DNA from: Caldilineaceae bacterium | GTDB taxonomy: Bacteria > Chloroflexota > Anaerolineae > Caldilineales > Caldilineaceae | NCBI GenBank assembly: GCA_022842065.1 | Contig: JALHQH010000014.1 | Coordinates: 34,367 to 98,366, forward strand | DNA length: 64,000 bases | Reading direction: 5' to 3' | Part shown: positions 44,189 through 52,683 of the stretch, one piece after another | Numbering within the stretch: the stretch's first letter is position 1 | Layout: each line of letters begins with the position of its first letter | Notes under the pieces: generated by a model | Database searches by the model: none | The model's input: only the letters and a program-made list of their open reading frames with translations | Told to the model about the DNA's origin: nothing | Made by a program: the position numbers and the translations under genes

Positions 44189-44548
44189 CTATGTTACCTC
44201 CAACCGATCAGTCAGGCGCATCTGATCCAAATCACCAGAGCCTTGGGTTTGGTAGACCCGTTTGACCAGTACCAACGCAAAAGCCTGCACGCCAAAGCTG
44301 ATCACAATGGCCGTCAGGATCAGCGCTTGGGGCAACGGGTCGGCAAAGAGGCCGGTTAACTGCTCAGCATCCCCGGCAATCAACGGCGGTGCGCCGCGCA
44401 CAGTGCGGCCAACCGTCAGGATAAGCAGGTGGGTGGCATGGCTCAAGAGCACCAGCCCAATCACAAATTTGGCAATACTGCGGCGCAACAACATGTAGAT
44501 GGCCGCGGCATAGAGAACCCCAACACTAAGGGCAAGCAAGATCTCCAC
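44189..44548 (-). CDS. mrpC: Mrp antiporter subunit C
   Basis: 119 residues from GTG 44548, chosen because GGAGGT lies six bases upstream and the NuoK-like protein begins here ([15 protein letters not shown]); the longer frame from 44623 overlaps mrpB. Three membrane helices, with [20 protein letters not shown] typical of MrpC/NuoK. It begins five bases after the mrpB stop. In the complex it lies between the two antiporter subunits. Confidence 0.92.
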   Translation of the reverse strand: MEILLALSVGVLYAAAIYMLLRRSIAKFVIGLVLLSHATHLLILTVGRTVRGAPPLIAGDAEQLTGLFADPLPQALILTAIVISFGVQAFALVLVKRVYQTQGSGDLDQMRLTDRLEVT

Positions 44549-44552
44549 CAGC

Positions 44553-45038
44553 TTACCTCCATTCCGTCTGCTGTGGCGTGCGCGGCTCGTCACTGCGAAC
44601 AGGAACAGGCTGCAAGGTGACATTGGCGGTGGTCATCAGGGCGAAGAGAATCTGCAAGACGATGCCCAGTACCACCAACATGACCCCCAGGTCAAAGAGC
44701 AACGGCGTCCCAACTTTGCCCACCACCGGAAGCGCCTGACTGTACCAAAGGCCCGTCAGCAACGGTGCACCGGCGAATAGCCCCCAAAGTGCGGCAACGA
44801 GTGCGCAGAGCAACCCCGTGCCCATCAACACGCGCAGGTCAATACGCAACAACTGCTGGGCAGCCTGGACACTGTAGGCCAGCGCATAGAGGGCAATAGC
44901 CGCGGCTGCCACTAACCCACCGACAAAACCACCTCCCGGCGCATTGTGCCCGCGCAACAGCAGGAAGAACGCAAAGAGCAACAACAGTGGCAGCAGCAGA
45001 CGCGTAGAGCTCCGCAGAATGACAGATTGTGGATTCAT
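44553..45038 (-). CDS. mrpB: Mrp antiporter subunit B
   Basis: 161 residues from ATG 45038 (AAAGGAGA upstream; a TTG at 45041 is in frame). Four membrane helices and the MnhB motif [26 protein letters not shown]. The C-terminus contains a short polar tail. MrpB is a structural subunit next to MrpA. It follows mrpA by 119 bases, the largest gap in the operon; this gap shows no terminator. Confidence 0.93.
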   Translation of the reverse strand: MNPQSVILRSSTRLLLPLLLLFAFFLLLRGHNAPGGGFVGGLVAAAAIALYALAYSVQAAQQLLRIDLRVLMGTGLLCALVAALWGLFAGAPLLTGLWYSQALPVVGKVGTPLLFDLGVMLVVLGIVLQILFALMTTANVTLQPVPVRSDEPRTPQQTEWR

Positions 45039-45157
45039 CAATATTTCTCCTTTCAGATCATTAATTATCTGTAGATTGCAACCTTATGTGGCATGGTTCA
45101 TGACCATACCGCCAGTCACGGACTGGCTTGGCACGGGGTGTTACGGTGTACGAATAT

Positions 45158-47470
45158 CTATTCACCCTCGACCGCTTCATGGGGTGCGGACGGCTGTAAT
45201 AGTGGGCGAAGCAGCGCGTGGACACCCAGCGCCGCCACCAGCAGAACGACAATCTCGCCCAACGTGTCCAGCGCACGGAAATCAACCAAAATCACATTCA
45301 CGACGTTGCGCCCATTGGCCGCCAGCCAGCTCTCAGCCGCAAAGTAGTGACTGACATGCATGGGATGTGGCACTTGGATGGCGGTCAGCACGAGGAGTGC
45401 CACCAAACCGCCGGCAGCGACGGCCAGCCCGGCATCACGCAGCCGTTCCCAGCGCCCGGTTAAGCGCGCAAAGTGGGGCAGCCGGTAAATGACAAAGACA
45501 AAGAGCAGGACGGTGAGCGTCTCCACGGCAAATTGGGTCATCGCCAGGTCGGGCGCGCTGTAGAGGACGAAGAGCAAGGTCATGCCCAACCCCACCACGC
45601 CGACGGCAGTAATGGCCAGCAGCCGAGAGGCAGCCGTCACCGCGACGCTGGCCGCCAGCACCATGAGGAGCAACAGGCCAACCTCGTGCCAGCGCAGCGC
45701 CGACCATGCGCCGTTCCACGGCAGCGCCACCCGGCTGAGCAACGTGTAGCCAACGAGCAGCACCATCGTACTGATCACAACGAAGAGGTAATGGCGCAGA
45801 TAGCCATGTTGCAGCCAACGCGTCTGCCAGCGCGCAAGGCGCGGTAGCGCGTTGAGCAGCCCAAAGTAGCCCCGTTCCGGCCCCACCTTGGCCCCCAGAT
45901 CCATCCCGGCGGTCGCCATCAGCAGGTGGCGCTGGCCAAACCAACCAAGCAGCGCCAGCCCAATTGTCACCAGGCTGAGCAAGAGCATCGGGTTAATGCC
46001 ATGCCAGAGCGAAAATTTCACACTGGTGGCACTGCCGGCAACTGCACTCACGGCCGGTGCGATCCATTGGCTGCCAACGGTTGCAATCGCCACACCACTC
46101 AGCAACCCAACCACTGCCAACACCACCGGACCAAGCAACAGACTAAGCCCAGCCTCCGTCGGTTTTTCCATGGCCGCAGGCAACGTCCCAAAGAAAGGAC
46201 GCAGCACCACCAAGCCGGCGGCGATGACCGTCAACACATTGGTGAGCAGTGCCACCCCTGTCAACAGCCCGCCTAGCGTCGGCGCATAGAGGGTGGCTTC
46301 ATAGAAGAGTTCTTTACTGACAAAGCCGGCCAATGGCGGCACCCCAGCCATCGAGAGGGCGGCTAAGCCCGCCGCCACCGCCGTCACCGGCAACGCACGC
46401 CAGAGCCCCCCAAGCTGTGTAATCTCCCGCACCCCGGTTTGGTGCTCGACCACCCCTGCCACCATAAAGAGTGCGCCTTTGTAGAGGGCATGCACCAGTA
46501 GAAAGAGCATGGCCGCCTTCAGCGCCACCGGCGTGCCGATGCCGAGCAGCAGCAACAAGGTCCCCAGCGCGCTCATCGTGGTGTAGGCCAGAATGCGCTT
46601 CAGATCACGCTGGTGCCAGGCCAGGAAGGCAGCCAGGATCATCGTCACCGCGCCAAACGTCGTTAGCAGGCCAAACCAGAGTTCAGTGCTGCCCAGGGTG
46701 GGGGTCAACCGCGCAACCAGATAGACGCCGGCCTTGACCATCGTGGCCGAATGGAGATAGGCGCTCACCGGCGTCGGTGCCGCCATTGCGTTGGGCAGCC
46801 AGAAATGAAAGGGGAATTGGGCCGATTTGGTAAAGGCACCGAGCAAGATCAGCAGGACGATGGGGAGATAGAGCGCGCTTTGCTGAATGTGCTCCCGTTG
46901 CGCCGCCAGTTGGCTGATCTCCAAGGTACCCGCAACTTGCCCCAGCAGCAGAATACCGGCCAGCAGCGCAAGCCCGCCACCCCCAGTCACCAAGAGCGCC
47001 TGCAGCGCGGCCGTGCGGGAAGCTTGGTAACGGTGCTTGTAACCAATGAGCAGATAGGAACTGATGCTGGTCAGCTCCCAACAGATAAAGAGGGTGAGCA
47101 GATTGCCCGCCAAGACCAACCCGATCATGCCCGCCATAAAGAGCAGCAGGTAGAGATAGAAGCGCCCCAATTGCGGATCACCGGCCAAGTAGCCGCCCGC
47201 ATAGATCAGGACCAAGGCCCCAATGCCACTGATGAGAACGGCGAAGAGGAGGCTCAGGCCATCGATGTACCAAGAGAGCGTAACGTCCAAGCTGGGCACC
47301 CAGGCCAGCGTGTATTGGATGACTGCGCCCTGTACCACCTGCCCCTGCAGGCGCCAAAGCCAAAGCAATAGAGCGAGTGGCAATAGCGCCAAACCCCAGC
47401 CGCGCAGATCAAGCTGCTGCAGGTTACGGGCGTCAATGAAGGGAAAGGGTTGCTTGAGTCGATTCATCAT
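45158..47470 (-). CDS. mrpA: Mrp antiporter subunit A (MrpA, NuoL-like with C-terminal extension)
   Basis: 770 residues, about 20 membrane helices. NuoL-like antiporter core with FICWELTSISSYLLIGYKH, GAFTKSAQFPFHFWLPNAMA and SAYLHSATMVKAG (conserved Glu, Lys and His). The C-terminal extension contains the MrpA-specific part (LYSAPDLAMTQFAVETLTVLL) and a MrpB-like end (VNVILVDFRALDTLGEIVVL). Slightly shorter than MrpA of Bacillus (about 800). It is the first gene of the operon, transcribed on the minus strand; the upstream region 47471-47761 holds a terminator of the neighbouring DUF2294 gene. Role: Na+/H+ exchange, pH and Na+ homeostasis. Confidence 0.94.
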   Translation of the reverse strand: MMNRLKQPFPFIDARNLQQLDLRGWGLALLPLALLLWLWRLQGQVVQGAVIQYTLAWVPSLDVTLSWYIDGLSLLFAVLISGIGALVLIYAGGYLAGDPQLGRFYLYLLLFMAGMIGLVLAGNLLTLFICWELTSISSYLLIGYKHRYQASRTAALQALLVTGGGGLALLAGILLLGQVAGTLEISQLAAQREHIQQSALYLPIVLLILLGAFTKSAQFPFHFWLPNAMAAPTPVSAYLHSATMVKAGVYLVARLTPTLGSTELWFGLLTTFGAVTMILAAFLAWHQRDLKRILAYTTMSALGTLLLLLGIGTPVALKAAMLFLLVHALYKGALFMVAGVVEHQTGVREITQLGGLWRALPVTAVAAGLAALSMAGVPPLAGFVSKELFYEATLYAPTLGGLLTGVALLTNVLTVIAAGLVVLRPFFGTLPAAMEKPTEAGLSLLLGPVVLAVVGLLSGVAIATVGSQWIAPAVSAVAGSATSVKFSLWHGINPMLLLSLVTIGLALLGWFGQRHLLMATAGMDLGAKVGPERGYFGLLNALPRLARWQTRWLQHGYLRHYLFVVISTMVLLVGYTLLSRVALPWNGAWSALRWHEVGLLLLMVLAASVAVTAASRLLAITAVGVVGLGMTLLFVLYSAPDLAMTQFAVETLTVLLFVFVIYRLPHFARLTGRWERLRDAGLAVAAGGLVALLVLTAIQVPHPMHVSHYFAAESWLAANGRNVVNVILVDFRALDTLGEIVVLLVAALGVHALLRPLLQPSAPHEAVEGE

Positions 47471-47589
47471 TTGCTCACCGCCTTATACTTCACGCTGAAT
47501 AAGAACCCCGTTTTGTACAACGGTAAAAACCCCGGTGTTCTTTTCAACCGCAGATTACCTACCCTGTAAATTAACCGTAGAAAACAAAA

Positions 47590-47627
47590 AAGCCGACATG
47601 ACCACCTTAGCGGTGACATGTCGGCTT
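47590..47627 (-). terminator. Rho-independent terminator of the upstream DUF2294 gene
   Basis: AAGCCGACATG (47590-47600) pairs exactly with CATGTCGGCTT (47617-47627); on the minus strand a TTTTTTG run follows the stem. It separates the DUF2294 gene at 47762-48139 from mrpA, so the two are independent transcripts. Confidence 0.85.
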
Positions 47628-47761
47628 ACTCTGTAACTTGTCTTCTGCGCCTAGGCGCAGCATACCTTTTACCCAGTCTGCCTGTTTCTTCGGTTGAGAC
47701 TATTATAATATAACCTCAACGATTGTCAAGGCTTTGCACAAGGCAAAAGATAAGAGTTAGA

Positions 47762-48139
47762 TTAGCGTTTGGCTTTCGCCAGGGGAAACTTTTTATCCAG
47801 GTCCTCGCTAACCACCAAAATGACCATCCGTTCGCCTGTCTTGGTGCTCATGTCGGTGTGGAGGCTAACCAACTGGGTGCCGGTCACCCGTTGGACCATC
47901 TCTTCCAACAAGGGGCGCGAACTTTCAAAAAGTTGGCGACGCATCTCCTTCACAAGGTCACGCCCTTCGCCATTGGCAGCCAACTTTTGTTCGGCGGGGG
48001 TCATCAAGCCTTTCAGGCGCACGAGAATCATATCGCCCAGAAAGATCGTGCGCGCATCCAATGGGCCACGCCCAAGATGTTCTTTTTCAAATTGGATCAT
48101 CGCTTTGGTGAAATCAGCTTCCACAACGCCACGCGTCAT
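47762..48139 (-). CDS. DUF2294 (MpsC-like) protein upstream of the Mrp operon
   Basis: 125 residues from ATG 48139 (GGAG upstream; the frame to 48199 lacks a start signal). Clear DUF2294: GRGPLDARTIFLGDMILVRL, KGLMTPAEQKLA and THTDMSTKTGE-like LVSLHTDMSTKTGERMVILV. This is the compact family form, about 110-125 residues. The family includes MpsC of the Na+-translocating MpsABC system; others are uncharacterised. It has its own terminator, 290 bases before mrpA, and is thus co-located but not co-transcribed. A second, more divergent DUF2294 gene closes the operon. Confidence 0.85.
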   Translation of the reverse strand: MTRGVVEADFTKAMIQFEKEHLGRGPLDARTIFLGDMILVRLKGLMTPAEQKLAANGEGRDLVKEMRRQLFESSRPLLEEMVQRVTGTQLVSLHTDMSTKTGERMVILVVSEDLDKKFPLAKAKR

Positions 48140-48415
48140 TGCATACTCCGCTCTGTATGAGGAGCCCAAGTCTAGCCGCGAGGGACTGGGCAGAGGCAAA
48201 ATTGGCTTTGCAAGGTAAGTGTAATCGGCTTAATCATACCATCGGTTGGCACAATTGGTCTACTTCGCAGGCCGGACGAGGATACAGATACACCGCCAGC
48301 AAGCTAGCTTAAAGCGGCAGATAATGGTATAGTATCGTCTGACCAGATGACCAGATGACAGAGACAAGGATAAAAGTTAATCGTCTGCGGGTTATCAATT
48401 GAGGAGAGAAAGTGC

Positions 48416-49741
48416 ATGAAAGTCACGTATGCGTTATTTGTGCTGGCAGTAGCTTGGGGAATCGGGGTCTATCGCCTGTCCACTACCCCACTCCACGCCC
48501 AAAGCACGGTCGCCTGTGCCGCCGATGTGGTCGTCCAAGCCGGCGATAGCCTGTCCGCGATTGCCGCCCGGCAATCGGGCAATCAGCTAACCTATCAAGC
48601 CATTATCAACGCCACTAATGCCAAAGCAGTAACTGATCGCACTTATGCGACCATCACCAACCCAGCGGTGCTCAATGTGGGTTGGAAGCTGTGTATTCCC
48701 GCCGGCAATCCTAGCACACCCCAGATCAGCCAGGTCGCGGCAACCGCTACCCCGACGCGCGGCCCCTCGCCCACGCCGGCCGCGACCCCTGTGCCCCTGG
48801 TGACACCACCCACACTGGATCTGGAACTAGACGAGATGTACCCGATCATGGTCGAGTATATGCGCCAACAGGAATACCCCGGCAGTGAGATTGTGGTTGA
48901 GGAAGTGCTCGCCCCTGGTGTCAACTACAATCGCTACATCACCTCCTATCGTTCGGAAGGGCTGAAGATCTTTGCCCTGCTAACCGTGCCCACGGGGGTA
49001 AAACCGGCCACCGGCTGGCCCGTGATCATCTTCAACCACGGCTTTATTCCACCCGAGATCTACCGCACCACCGAACGTTATGTTGCCTATGTCGATGGCT
49101 TTGCGCGCAACGGCTACATTGTCTTCCGCTCCGATTACCGCGGCCACGGCTTTTCGGAAGGTGAAGCGGGCAGCAGCCGCGGCTCGCCCGCCTATACGAT
49201 CGATGTGCTCAACGCCGTGGCGGCGATGAAAGATTATGGGGATGCCGACCCGAATCGCATCGGCATGTGGGGCCATTCAATGGGCGGGTTATTGACCCTA
49301 CGCTCGATGGTCACGACCAAAGATGTCAAGGTTGGGGTGATCTGGGCCGGCGTCGTTGCGCCCTATGATCTGCTCTATCGCCAGGCCAATAACAATGCGG
49401 CTCCCGAACCAACGCCGGCGGATCCAACCACCGCCCAACGGCGCCGCTGGCGCCAGGAGATGATCGAGCGTTTTGGCGAGCCGGAGGAGAATCCAGCCGC
49501 GTGGGCCGCCATCTCGCCCAATTCCTATGTCAGTGAGATCTCGGGGCCACTCCAGTTGCACCACGGCACCGCGGACACCGATGTGCCGGTTGAGTACTCA
49601 CAGATTCTCAACGCCCAAATCGCCTCGGTACAGGGAACGGTCGAGTATTATGAATATCCAGGAGATAATCACAATCTCTCGGTTAACTTTAATACGGCCA
49701 TGGCGCGCTCGATTGCCTTTTTTGATCAATACTTAAAATAA
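48416..49741 (+). CDS. Secreted LysM-containing alpha/beta hydrolase
   Basis: 441 residues; GAGGAGAG lies upstream of ATG 48416. Signal peptide ~1-29 (cut after LHAQ), then a LysM-type domain (VVVQAGDSLSAIAARQSGNQ ... LNVGWKLCIPAG; residues ~38-100), a Pro/Thr-rich linker (ATPTRGPSPTPAATPVP) and an S9-like alpha/beta hydrolase (about 155-440) with nucleophile GMWGHSMGGLL, Asp in HHGTADTDVPVEYS and His in PGDNHNLS. It is probably exported and bound to a glycan surface through LysM, acting as a peptidase or esterase. Its TATAGT box around 48331 is not paired with a clear -35. Confidence 0.88.
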   Translation: MKVTYALFVLAVAWGIGVYRLSTTPLHAQSTVACAADVVVQAGDSLSAIAARQSGNQLTYQAIINATNAKAVTDRTYATITNPAVLNVGWKLCIPAGNPSTPQISQVAATATPTRGPSPTPAATPVPLVTPPTLDLELDEMYPIMVEYMRQQEYPGSEIVVEEVLAPGVNYNRYITSYRSEGLKIFALLTVPTGVKPATGWPVIIFNHGFIPPEIYRTTERYVAYVDGFARNGYIVFRSDYRGHGFSEGEAGSSRGSPAYTIDVLNAVAAMKDYGDADPNRIGMWGHSMGGLLTLRSMVTTKDVKVGVIWAGVVAPYDLLYRQANNNAAPEPTPADPTTAQRRRWRQEMIERFGEPEENPAAWAAISPNSYVSEISGPLQLHHGTADTDVPVEYSQILNAQIASVQGTVEYYEYPGDNHNLSVNFNTAMARSIAFFDQYLK

Positions 49742-49749
49742 AAGAAACG

Positions 49750-49864
49750 ACCAATCCACCCCTCCCGCGCCTAGGAGGCAACCGCTCCCCTGTTAAGGGA
49801 GGGAACGTAGGTTTCCCAGCGCGATCCCCTTTCCAAGTTGGGGAGGGTTAGGGAGGGGTTAGTC
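49750..49864. repeat. Palindromic element with GGGGAGGGTTAGGGAGGGG end
   Basis: Begins ACCAATCCACCCCTCCC and ends GGGGAGGGTTAGGGAGGGGT, with inner CTCCCCTGTTAAGGGAG. Third copy of the family at 16777 and 40480; the G-rich strand has four G-runs in 19 bases. It lies directly between the hydrolase and galE genes. Confidence 0.72.
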
Positions 49865-49884
49865 CTTAAAATAAAGGAAACCCC

Positions 49885-50913
49885 ATGCGCATCTTAGTCA
49901 CCGGCGGGGCCGGTTATATCGGCAGCCACACCTGTATTGAACTGCTGGAAACTGGCTATGAGTTAACGGCAATTGACAACTTTCACAACAGCAAACAGGA
50001 AGCGTTACGGCGGGTTGAAAAACTGGCAGGGAAAACTCTCGACTTTTATCAGGCCGACCTGCTGGACACAGCGGCGCTTTCCGCAGCCTTTGCCGCCCAT
50101 CGGGTTGACGCGGTAATCCACTTTGCCGCGTTTAAAGCGGTCGGTGAATCGGTGGCAAAGCCGCTGGCATATTATCAGAACAATGTCGCCGGCACGATCA
50201 ACCTCCTCGAAGTGATGCGCGCACACGGCTGCAAAAATCTGGTCTACAGCTCGTCGTGTACGGTCTACGGTGAACCCAAGTTTGTGCCCATTACCGAGGA
50301 GCACCCCACGGCCGCGGCTGAAAGCCCCTACGGCTGGACCAAGTTGATGACCGAGCAGATCATGCGTGATCTGTACAAGAGCGATCCGGCGTGGAACATC
50401 ATCATGTTACGTTACTTTAACCCGGTCGGTGCCCATCCTAGCGGCGAGATCGGCGAGGATCCCAACGGGATTCCGAACAATCTGCTGCCCTACATCACGC
50501 AGGTGGCCGTTGGGCGGCTCAAAGAGCTAAAGGTCTACGGCGGTGATTATCCCACCCCGGATGGCACCGGCGTGCGCGATTACATCCATGTCGTCGATCT
50601 GGCCGATGCCCATGTGCGCGCGGTGCAAAAGCTCGATAGCAATCCGGGGTTAGTCGCGTATAATTTGGGTACGGGCCAAGGGTCGAGTGTTTTGCAGATC
50701 ATCGCCGCCTTTGAAGAGGCAACCGGCGTCAAGATTCCCTATCAAATTGTCGACCGCCGCCCTGGTGATGTCTCCGCCGCCTATGCCGACCCGACCAAGG
50801 CCATGCAGGAGTTGGCGTGGAAGGCAGAACGCGATCTGCATGATATTTGCCGTGATAGCTGGCATTGGCAGCAGCTAAATCCGCAGGGGTTTGATGAGAA
50901 AGCCCAGCCTTAA
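49885..50913 (+). CDS. galE: UDP-glucose 4-epimerase
   Basis: 342 residues. NAD-binding [10 protein letters not shown] at residues 7-16, catalytic Ser-Tyr-Lys as SSSCTVYG and SPYGWTKLM (YxxxK), and [12 protein letters not shown] near the UDP site. Interconverts UDP-glucose and UDP-galactose (SDR family). The final residues AQP and the stop codon are encoded by a REP hairpin (50902-50923) of the adjacent transposase element, so the original C-terminus may have been altered; the length (usual 335-340) suggests no harm. AAGGAAA precedes ATG 49885. Confidence 0.94.
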   Translation: MRILVTGGAGYIGSHTCIELLETGYELTAIDNFHNSKQEALRRVEKLAGKTLDFYQADLLDTAALSAAFAAHRVDAVIHFAAFKAVGESVAKPLAYYQNNVAGTINLLEVMRAHGCKNLVYSSSCTVYGEPKFVPITEEHPTAAAESPYGWTKLMTEQIMRDLYKSDPAWNIIMLRYFNPVGAHPSGEIGEDPNGIPNNLLPYITQVAVGRLKELKVYGGDYPTPDGTGVRDYIHVVDLADAHVRAVQKLDSNPGLVAYNLGTGQGSSVLQIIAAFEEATGVKIPYQIVDRRPGDVSAAYADPTKAMQELAWKAERDLHDICRDSWHWQQLNPQGFDEKAQP

Positions 50914-51010
50914 AAGGCTGGGCTACCATCAGCCGCCACTCCGTGGCTAGGACGGTTCCTAGCCACGGAGTGGCGGCTGATGGTAGCCGTGGGTTGAAAC
51001 CCACGGCTAC
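50902..51010. repeat. Left paired-REP element (REPIN-like) of the IS200-type transposase
   Basis: Three parts: hairpin GCCCAGCCT/AGGCTGGGC (50902-50923) with CTAC at its right side (GTAG on the other strand); a 31-bp perfect palindrome, arms 50922-50952 and 50957-50987; and hairpin CCGTGGG/CCCACGG preceded by GTAG (50983-51010). Two GTAG-hairpins in inverted order around a core is the layout of REP pairs. A near-copy follows the transposase gene. Confidence 0.85.
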
Positions 51011-51050
51011 AACAATCAAAGTTGCAATAACACAAAGCGAGGATCCCCTG

Positions 51051-51503
51051 ATGGCCCGAACCTATACATCGCTCCACTACCATTGTGTCTTTAGCACCAA
51101 GTATCGCCAGCCGTGGATCACGGCGCAATATGAACCAAAAATTTGGGCGTATCTAGGCGGCATTGCCCGTGAACATATGATGAAATCACTGTTGGTCGGC
51201 GGGGTTGAAGACCATATCCATTTATTGTTAGGTATGCCGCCAACTATGTCAGTGAGCAAGGCCATGCAATTGATTAAGGGTGGTAGCTCCAAATGGATCC
51301 ACGATACCTGCCCACCATTAAGAGCCTTCGATTGGCAAGATGGCTACAGTGCGTTCACCGTCAGCAAATCTAACGTAGATATCGTGACCAAATACATTCA
51401 AGATCAACGCACCCACCACCACGATATGACTTTTCAGGCTGAGTTGCTCACCCTACTCCAACTGCACGAAGTCGAGTATGATGAACGCTACTTATGGGAT
51501 TAG
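51051..51503 (+). CDS. tnpA: IS200/REP-associated tyrosine transposase
   Basis: 150 residues from ATG 51051. Y1 HUH transposase: HYHCVFSTKYR near the N-terminus, HUH motif His55-x-His57 (EDHIHLLL), catalytic Tyr115 (DIVTKYIQDQ), and the family end YDERYLWD. Length matches IS200 TnpA (~150). It excises and pastes single-stranded DNA by recognising hairpins. Here it is flanked on both sides by nearly identical paired REP hairpins, as found for REP-associated (RAYT-type) transposases, with no TnpB. All catalytic residues are intact, so it may be active. The flanks supply stop codons to galE and to the deacetylase. Confidence 0.93.
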   Translation: MARTYTSLHYHCVFSTKYRQPWITAQYEPKIWAYLGGIAREHMMKSLLVGGVEDHIHLLLGMPPTMSVSKAMQLIKGGSSKWIHDTCPPLRAFDWQDGYSAFTVSKSNVDIVTKYIQDQRTHHHDMTFQAELLTLLQLHEVEYDERYLWD

Positions 51504-51505
51504 CC

Positions 51506-51607
51506 GAGCCTTAAAAGGCTCAGCTACCATCAGCCGCCACTCCGTGGCTGGGTACGCCCTAGCCACGGAGTGGCGGCTGATGGTAGCCGTGGGTTTCAAC
51601 CCACGGC
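51506..51607. repeat. Right paired-REP element of the IS200-type transposase
   Basis: Hairpin GAGCC/GGCTC (51506-51521), 27-bp perfect palindrome arms 51523-51549 and 51561-51587, then GTAG-CCGTGGGTTTCAACCCACGG (51583-51607). Differs from the left copy in the first stem and the central loop. It overlaps the last 12 bases of the deacetylase gene and provides its stop codon. Confidence 0.85.
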
Positions 51608-52417
51608 ACTAGCCCACTGCCGCACATCCCCATAACTTACCAACTGAATCCCACCCTGCTTAATAATCGCCAGCACATCGGGATCAGTCCACGCCTCAAC
51701 CACCCCTTGGCGGTCAACTGCGACGCCTTCATAACCGACATGGTGGATCGCCCGCGTCTCCGGCATATCATACGCAGGGTGATCAACATGGATCCAGCGG
51801 CCAGGGGGCAGCGCGGCCAACCCTTCACACATGGCTGCGACCTTCTCAACGGGCAGTAACGCCTGATTGTTATCACCAAAGGGGCGGAAACGCTCAAAGC
51901 CAAGTGGTTGCAGATCGACCACAAGATCATATTCAGCGGTCAAGGCATCGACGACAGTTTTCCAGCGCGGATCATCGCGCAGGCCACCCATGTGGGTAGT
52001 GAGATGGGACGCCCACGGCACATATTTCAGGATCAGCTCGATCTGGGCGCGAAACTCGCGTTCCAGATCCGCGGGATCCCAATCGGCAGCTTCGAGGGTA
52101 ATCTCGTCGGGATAGTTGTCATTTTTGCGGTACATGCGGTAGAAATAACCATCAGCGTTGGCAATGCTGGTGGGACCGGTCAGCGGTCGCCACTTGAAGT
52201 TGTCCCACTCGCTCGTCAACGTGAGATGAACACCGACATCATAGTTGCGATGGGCCTGCAATAATTTCACGGCTTCGGGAAACCAGGGGCACGGGGCCAT
52301 CAACTCGACCGAACGACAGATACCTTTAGTAAAGACATCAATACAGGCCAAGTTGGCAGCATGGGCAAAACCAATATCATCAGCACGTACAAGTAGGGTA
52401 ATCGGTGATTGGGTCAT
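51596..52417 (-). CDS. ChbG/HpnK-family (YdjC-like) carbohydrate deacetylase
   Basis: 273 residues. N-terminal LLVRADDIGFAHAANLA carries the conserved Asp-Asp metal/catalytic pair, and YDVGVHLTLTSEW and ASHLTTHMGGL carry the metal-binding His. The family removes acetyl groups from chitooligosaccharides or related sugars. The last three residues (AVG) and the TGA stop lie in the right REP hairpin of the adjacent transposon, so the true end may have been replaced. The gene points towards the transposase and away from the sugar-acid cluster. Confidence 0.86.
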   Translation of the reverse strand: MTQSPITLLVRADDIGFAHAANLACIDVFTKGICRSVELMAPCPWFPEAVKLLQAHRNYDVGVHLTLTSEWDNFKWRPLTGPTSIANADGYFYRMYRKNDNYPDEITLEAADWDPADLEREFRAQIELILKYVPWASHLTTHMGGLRDDPRWKTVVDALTAEYDLVVDLQPLGFERFRPFGDNNQALLPVEKVAAMCEGLAALPPGRWIHVDHPAYDMPETRAIHHVGYEGVAVDRQGVVEAWTDPDVLAIIKQGGIQLVSYGDVRQWASAVG

Positions 52418-52640
52418 AAGAGCTTTCTATGGGTGAGGGTTGGGCGACGATATACGTGCTTATTTTATACGATACCCACATCGCCGCCAACCACCGCAAA
52501 TGGGGATGTGGTTGAACAACACCTCCGTGTGGCAGATTGACGATCAGGGATGATTCAAGTACACTTAGCGCAGCCAAAACAATCTCCCCACCATCTATAG
52601 TCTGCTGCAAGCCCACACGTCGATTGCGCGCACGAATCAC

Positions 52641-52663
52641 GCATCACGTTTTACGCATCACGC
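52641..52663. repeat. Short GCATCACGTTTYACGCAT repeat, copy 2
   Basis: Matches 19056-19078 in 21 of 23 bases. It lies in the leader of the enolase-superfamily gene, close to the ribosome site at 52673. Confidence 0.6.
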
Positions 52664-52683
52664 AGCACAGAAACGAGGAACCA

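Larger units (their letters stand above)
50902..51607. mobile_element. Complete IS200-like/REP unit (paired hairpins, tnpA, paired hairpins)
   Basis: The unit consists of the left REP pair (50902-51010), tnpA and the right REP pair (51506-51607). Both ends have the order hairpin-CTAC, large palindrome, GTAG-hairpin and differ mainly in the first hairpin and loop. No target-site duplication is visible, as expected for this transposase class. Confidence 0.75.

Noticed and set aside
49840..49862. Telomere-like G-rich repeat
   Set aside because: GGGTTAGGG occurs once per element inside a palindromic repeat; it is not a tandem array.
50902..51610. CRISPR-like repeat pair around the transposase
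   Set aside because: The repeats are palindromic REP hairpins, only two copies, with a gene and not spacers between them; no cas genes.
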